Positions 61,968 through 64,000 of a stretch of 64,000 bases of DNA are shown piece after piece. The DNA lies in contig OY987299.1 of assembly GCA_963920635.1 (NCBI GenBank), positions 127,473,373-127,537,372 on the forward strand, given 5' to 3'. Under the pieces are notes generated by a model. That model had not been told where the DNA came from and ran no database searches. It worked only from the letters and a program-made list of their open reading frames with translations. Origin of the DNA: Pseudeuparius sepicola. Its lineage: Eukaryota > Arthropoda > Insecta > Coleoptera > Anthribidae. Position 1 is the first letter of the stretch. Every line of letters begins with the position of its first letter. Both the position numbers and the translations under genes were made by a program.

Positions 61968-62509
61968 GTAGTTACTTCGTTTTCATATTATACGTATATT
62001 GCAATGGGTACCTACTTTAACATGGGGAACCATGTATAAAAACAATTAATCATATAGAAAGCACGCTAAATTAAACAAAACACACTTCGTTATCTGCCCT
62101 TTAAAATATCACCGTTTTTGCACACCCAAGACCCTAGGGGACGTCCCCTCTTGAATTCAACTTAATGTGTTCCATTTAAAAACCCGCACACGTGGACCGA
62201 ACCCCCCAATTTCCTTAATTGCCGCACCGGTCGGCTTGAAGAATGGCCCTTGCGGTGACCCTTTTCCAGGACACGGTCATCTTTTACATGCTGCGGTCGT
62301 TTAAAAGCAATACGCGAAATTAAATCGCCCTACACAGATAGAAATACAATTCTTCATAGAAAAATATTTGTTGTTTGATCACGATTTATTTGCCAGAAAT
62401 AATATTTATATTATATAAAAAACTATTGCTTTTTGGGTAAGGTATTTGATTTTTTTGACACATTATTGTTTAGTGGAAGCATATATTATTTTCCTGAAAT
62501 AAGGTATTA
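61968..62509. other. Interval without a recognised gene
   Basis: 62110-62340 is G+C richer; the rest is A+T rich. No frame or repeat is convincing. Confidence 0.45.
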
Positions 62510-62727
62510 GGGGAGAGCGGTGACGGTTGTAACGGGTGTCGATTGTAACATTCGACCTATCCTCGCCATCTATGTAGCTACGCTCAAACAACATGTATGG
62601 GTCATGCGCGTTGAGCCTGCCGCCATATTAGTGGTCACATGTTTACGATACTCGACAGTGAACGTACGTGACGGGTAAAAACATAGGTTTGGAGGCACTA
62701 AGTAAGTTTCAATTTTTATCTTCTTTG

Positions 62728-62975
62728 GTAAGTAGTTCCTATAGCATTTATTTTATGTGTAATCAAATTATACCAAAAAAATCAGCGTCATTTTGAGTAG
62801 GGAATCAAGTATTTAGAACGCTTAAAGTTTAAGGTTACATAGTTTTTTGATGCAGACACAGGAAGTCTGTCGGTTGGTGTCGGTTGTAACATAAAGAGAA
62901 GTAGCGGTTGTAACATGTTACAACCGACATTAACACAAAATGTTACACCAATGTTTACAAATATTTTTGTTTTAG
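62728..62975 (+). other. Predicted 248-base intron in the pogo-like element
   Basis: A consensus donor (TTTG|GTAAGT at 62728) and a T-rich acceptor (TTTTTGTTTTAG| at 62975) bracket the sequence just upstream of the start codon. Splicing would join the 5' untranslated leader to the ATG exon. Inferred from consensus only. Confidence 0.4.
62906..62925. promoter_or_regulatory. Perfect 20-bp palindrome of two GTTGTAAC sites
   Basis: GGTTGTAACATGTTACAACC is a perfect palindrome formed by two inverted copies of the subterminal GGTTGTAAC word. It lies 63 bp before the coding exon, so a dimeric DNA-binding protein, perhaps the transposase itself, could bind near the start of transcription or splicing. 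Function is inferred. Confidence 0.4.
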
Positions 62976-62988
62976 GCTATTTGTAAAC

Positions 62989-63078
62989 ATGAAACCAAGG
63001 CAGAGAAAAACTAATAGGGGTAATATTCCTCAAGAAGTTTATGAAGAAGCTGCAAATAAAGTTATAAATGACAATATA
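62989..63078 (+). pseudogene. N-terminal psq-type helix-turn-helix of a pogo-like transposase, interrupted
   Basis: From ATG 62989 the frame reads MKPRQRKTNRGNIPQEVYEE and continues AANKVINDNI before the foldback element begins at 63079. The basic K/R-K-T-x-R-G-N-(I/V)-P start, then a helix with AA..V, is the N-terminus of psq/CENP-B-type DNA-binding domains in pogo-like proteins. Reading on into the inserted element gives about 22 foreign codons before TAA at 63142-63144. The first ATG fits the family start. Confidence 0.6.
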
Positions 63079-64000
63079 CAGGGTGAGTTTTTTTCGATGA
63101 CCACTTGGGGATCTCGGAAACTAGCAGAGCCAGAACAAAGTTAAATGGGGAAGGAATTGCAGTTTTGAATGCTCAATCTAATGCCCCTATTGGATTTCTG
63201 AAAAAGTTCCTGGCTTACTAGATATTTTGAAGAGTGATTTTTTGCTGTTTCATCAGATCTCTGTAGCTCCGTTATTTATGATTATACAGAAAAACTGTAG
63301 AGACAAAAATTATAGATAATTTTGGGCTTAATAAGATAATCTGATCCAATTTTTTATGTTGTTTGTGATTTTTGAGATATGGCATAAACTTGTGCTTTTT
63401 TTAAATGTAAATCATAGTTGGCTGTGGCCTTATCAAATCGGCCATTTTTTGAGCATTCCAAAGATATAATACTCGGCATCGTTATTATAGAAAATAAGAG
63501 AGCTATGGCTAATTTTCTGATTTTTTTTTAATTTTCACATAGTCAGCCAAGGAATATTTTCATAATTACTTTCTGTTTTATAATAAGACATACATACTTT
63601 TATTTTTTATAATAACTATGCCAAGTATTAGGTATATCTTTGGAAAGCTAAAAAAATGGCCGATTGGATAAGGCTACAGCCAACTATGATTTGCATTTGA
63701 AAAACACAAGTTTATGTCATATCTCAAAAATCCCAAACAACATAAAAAATTTGATAGATTATTTTATTAAACCCAAAATTATCTACAATTTTTGTCTCTA
63801 CAGTTTTTCTGTATGACCAGAAATAACGGAGCTACAGAGATCTGATGAAATAGCAAAAAATCACTCTTTTCAAAATATCTAGTGAGCCATGAACTTTTTT
63901 AAAAATCCAAAAAGGGCATTAGATTGAGCATTCAAAACTCCAATTCTTTCCCCATTTATAACCTTTGTTCTAGCTCTGCGAGTTTCCGAGATTCTCATAG
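63079..64000. mobile_element. Foldback element inserted in the pogo-like exon, runs off the window
   Basis: Starts CAGGGTGAGTTTTTTTCGAT after TA. From about 63600 the sequence returns inverted (TTATAATAACTATGCC, GATATCTCAAAAATCCCA, AATAACGGAGCTACAGAGAT) and would reach the far end just past 64000. Arms are about 480-500 bp. The 23415-23931 sequence is a single arm of the same family. No coding frame. Confidence 0.75.

Larger units (their letters stand above)
62510..63078 (+). mobile_element. 5' end of a pogo-like DNA transposon
   Basis: Starts GGGGAGAGCGGTGACGG right after TA (62508-62509), a start I associate with pogo-type elements. GGTTGTAAC words at 62525, 62882 and 62906 plus an inverse at 62917 look like transposase-binding sites. 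A 5' untranslated intron is predicted (see below). The coding part begins at 62989 and is cut at 63078 by a foldback insertion. The rest lies beyond the window. Confidence 0.55.

Overview
The window looks like repeat-dense, AT-rich nuclear DNA of an arthropod, most likely an insect. The support is indirect. There are remnants of Penelope-like, hAT (CGGBP1-like), pogo/psq-type and THAP-containing elements, many short elements with CAGGG(T/C) ends flanked by TA, GT-AG introns and donor sites, and no dense coding. I found no intact host gene, no CRISPR array, no rRNA gene and no functional tRNA. The species cannot be named from sequence alone.

Layout. 1-2300: a truncated element copy, mostly featureless DNA and a 453-bp MITE. 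2305-6436: five tandem copies of a ~827-bp unit whose junction is a piece of that MITE family. 6437-12217: sparse DNA with a TA-flanked element (7420-8148), a tRNA-like relic and a candidate element with GTGT/ACAC-rich ends (10180-11290). 12218-16456: nested and adjacent palindromic elements, two with hammerhead-ribozyme motifs. 17762-19928: a 5'-truncated, broken Penelope-like retroelement (RT plus GIY-YIG) with a 16-bp target duplication. 20037-32520: a THAP exon relic, several terminal-inverted-repeat and foldback elements, a transposase-like exon relic and long featureless stretches.

32521-46250: a ~13.7-kb satellite of about 40 units of ~343 bp with a 12-unit higher-order repeat. It is followed by an inverted-repeat centre (46190-47100) and then, in opposite orientation, four copies of a ~810-bp unit (46931-50172) that share the satellite core. 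50459-52296: a 1.84-kb near-perfect foldback element. 53515-59000: more dispersed elements, including an hAT element with a clear 8-bp target duplication (55865-57261). 62510-64000: the 5' end of a pogo-like transposon interrupted by a foldback element that runs off the window.

The genes do not form a pathway. What unites the window is transposon biology. Palindromic non-autonomous elements are unusually frequent, and at least two tandem arrays appear to have been built from pieces of dispersed elements. The most interesting signals are the hammerhead-bearing palindromic insertions with 12-14 bp target duplications (12288-13912) and the two satellite arrays that seem to have grown from the two arms of one foldback element (32521-50172).
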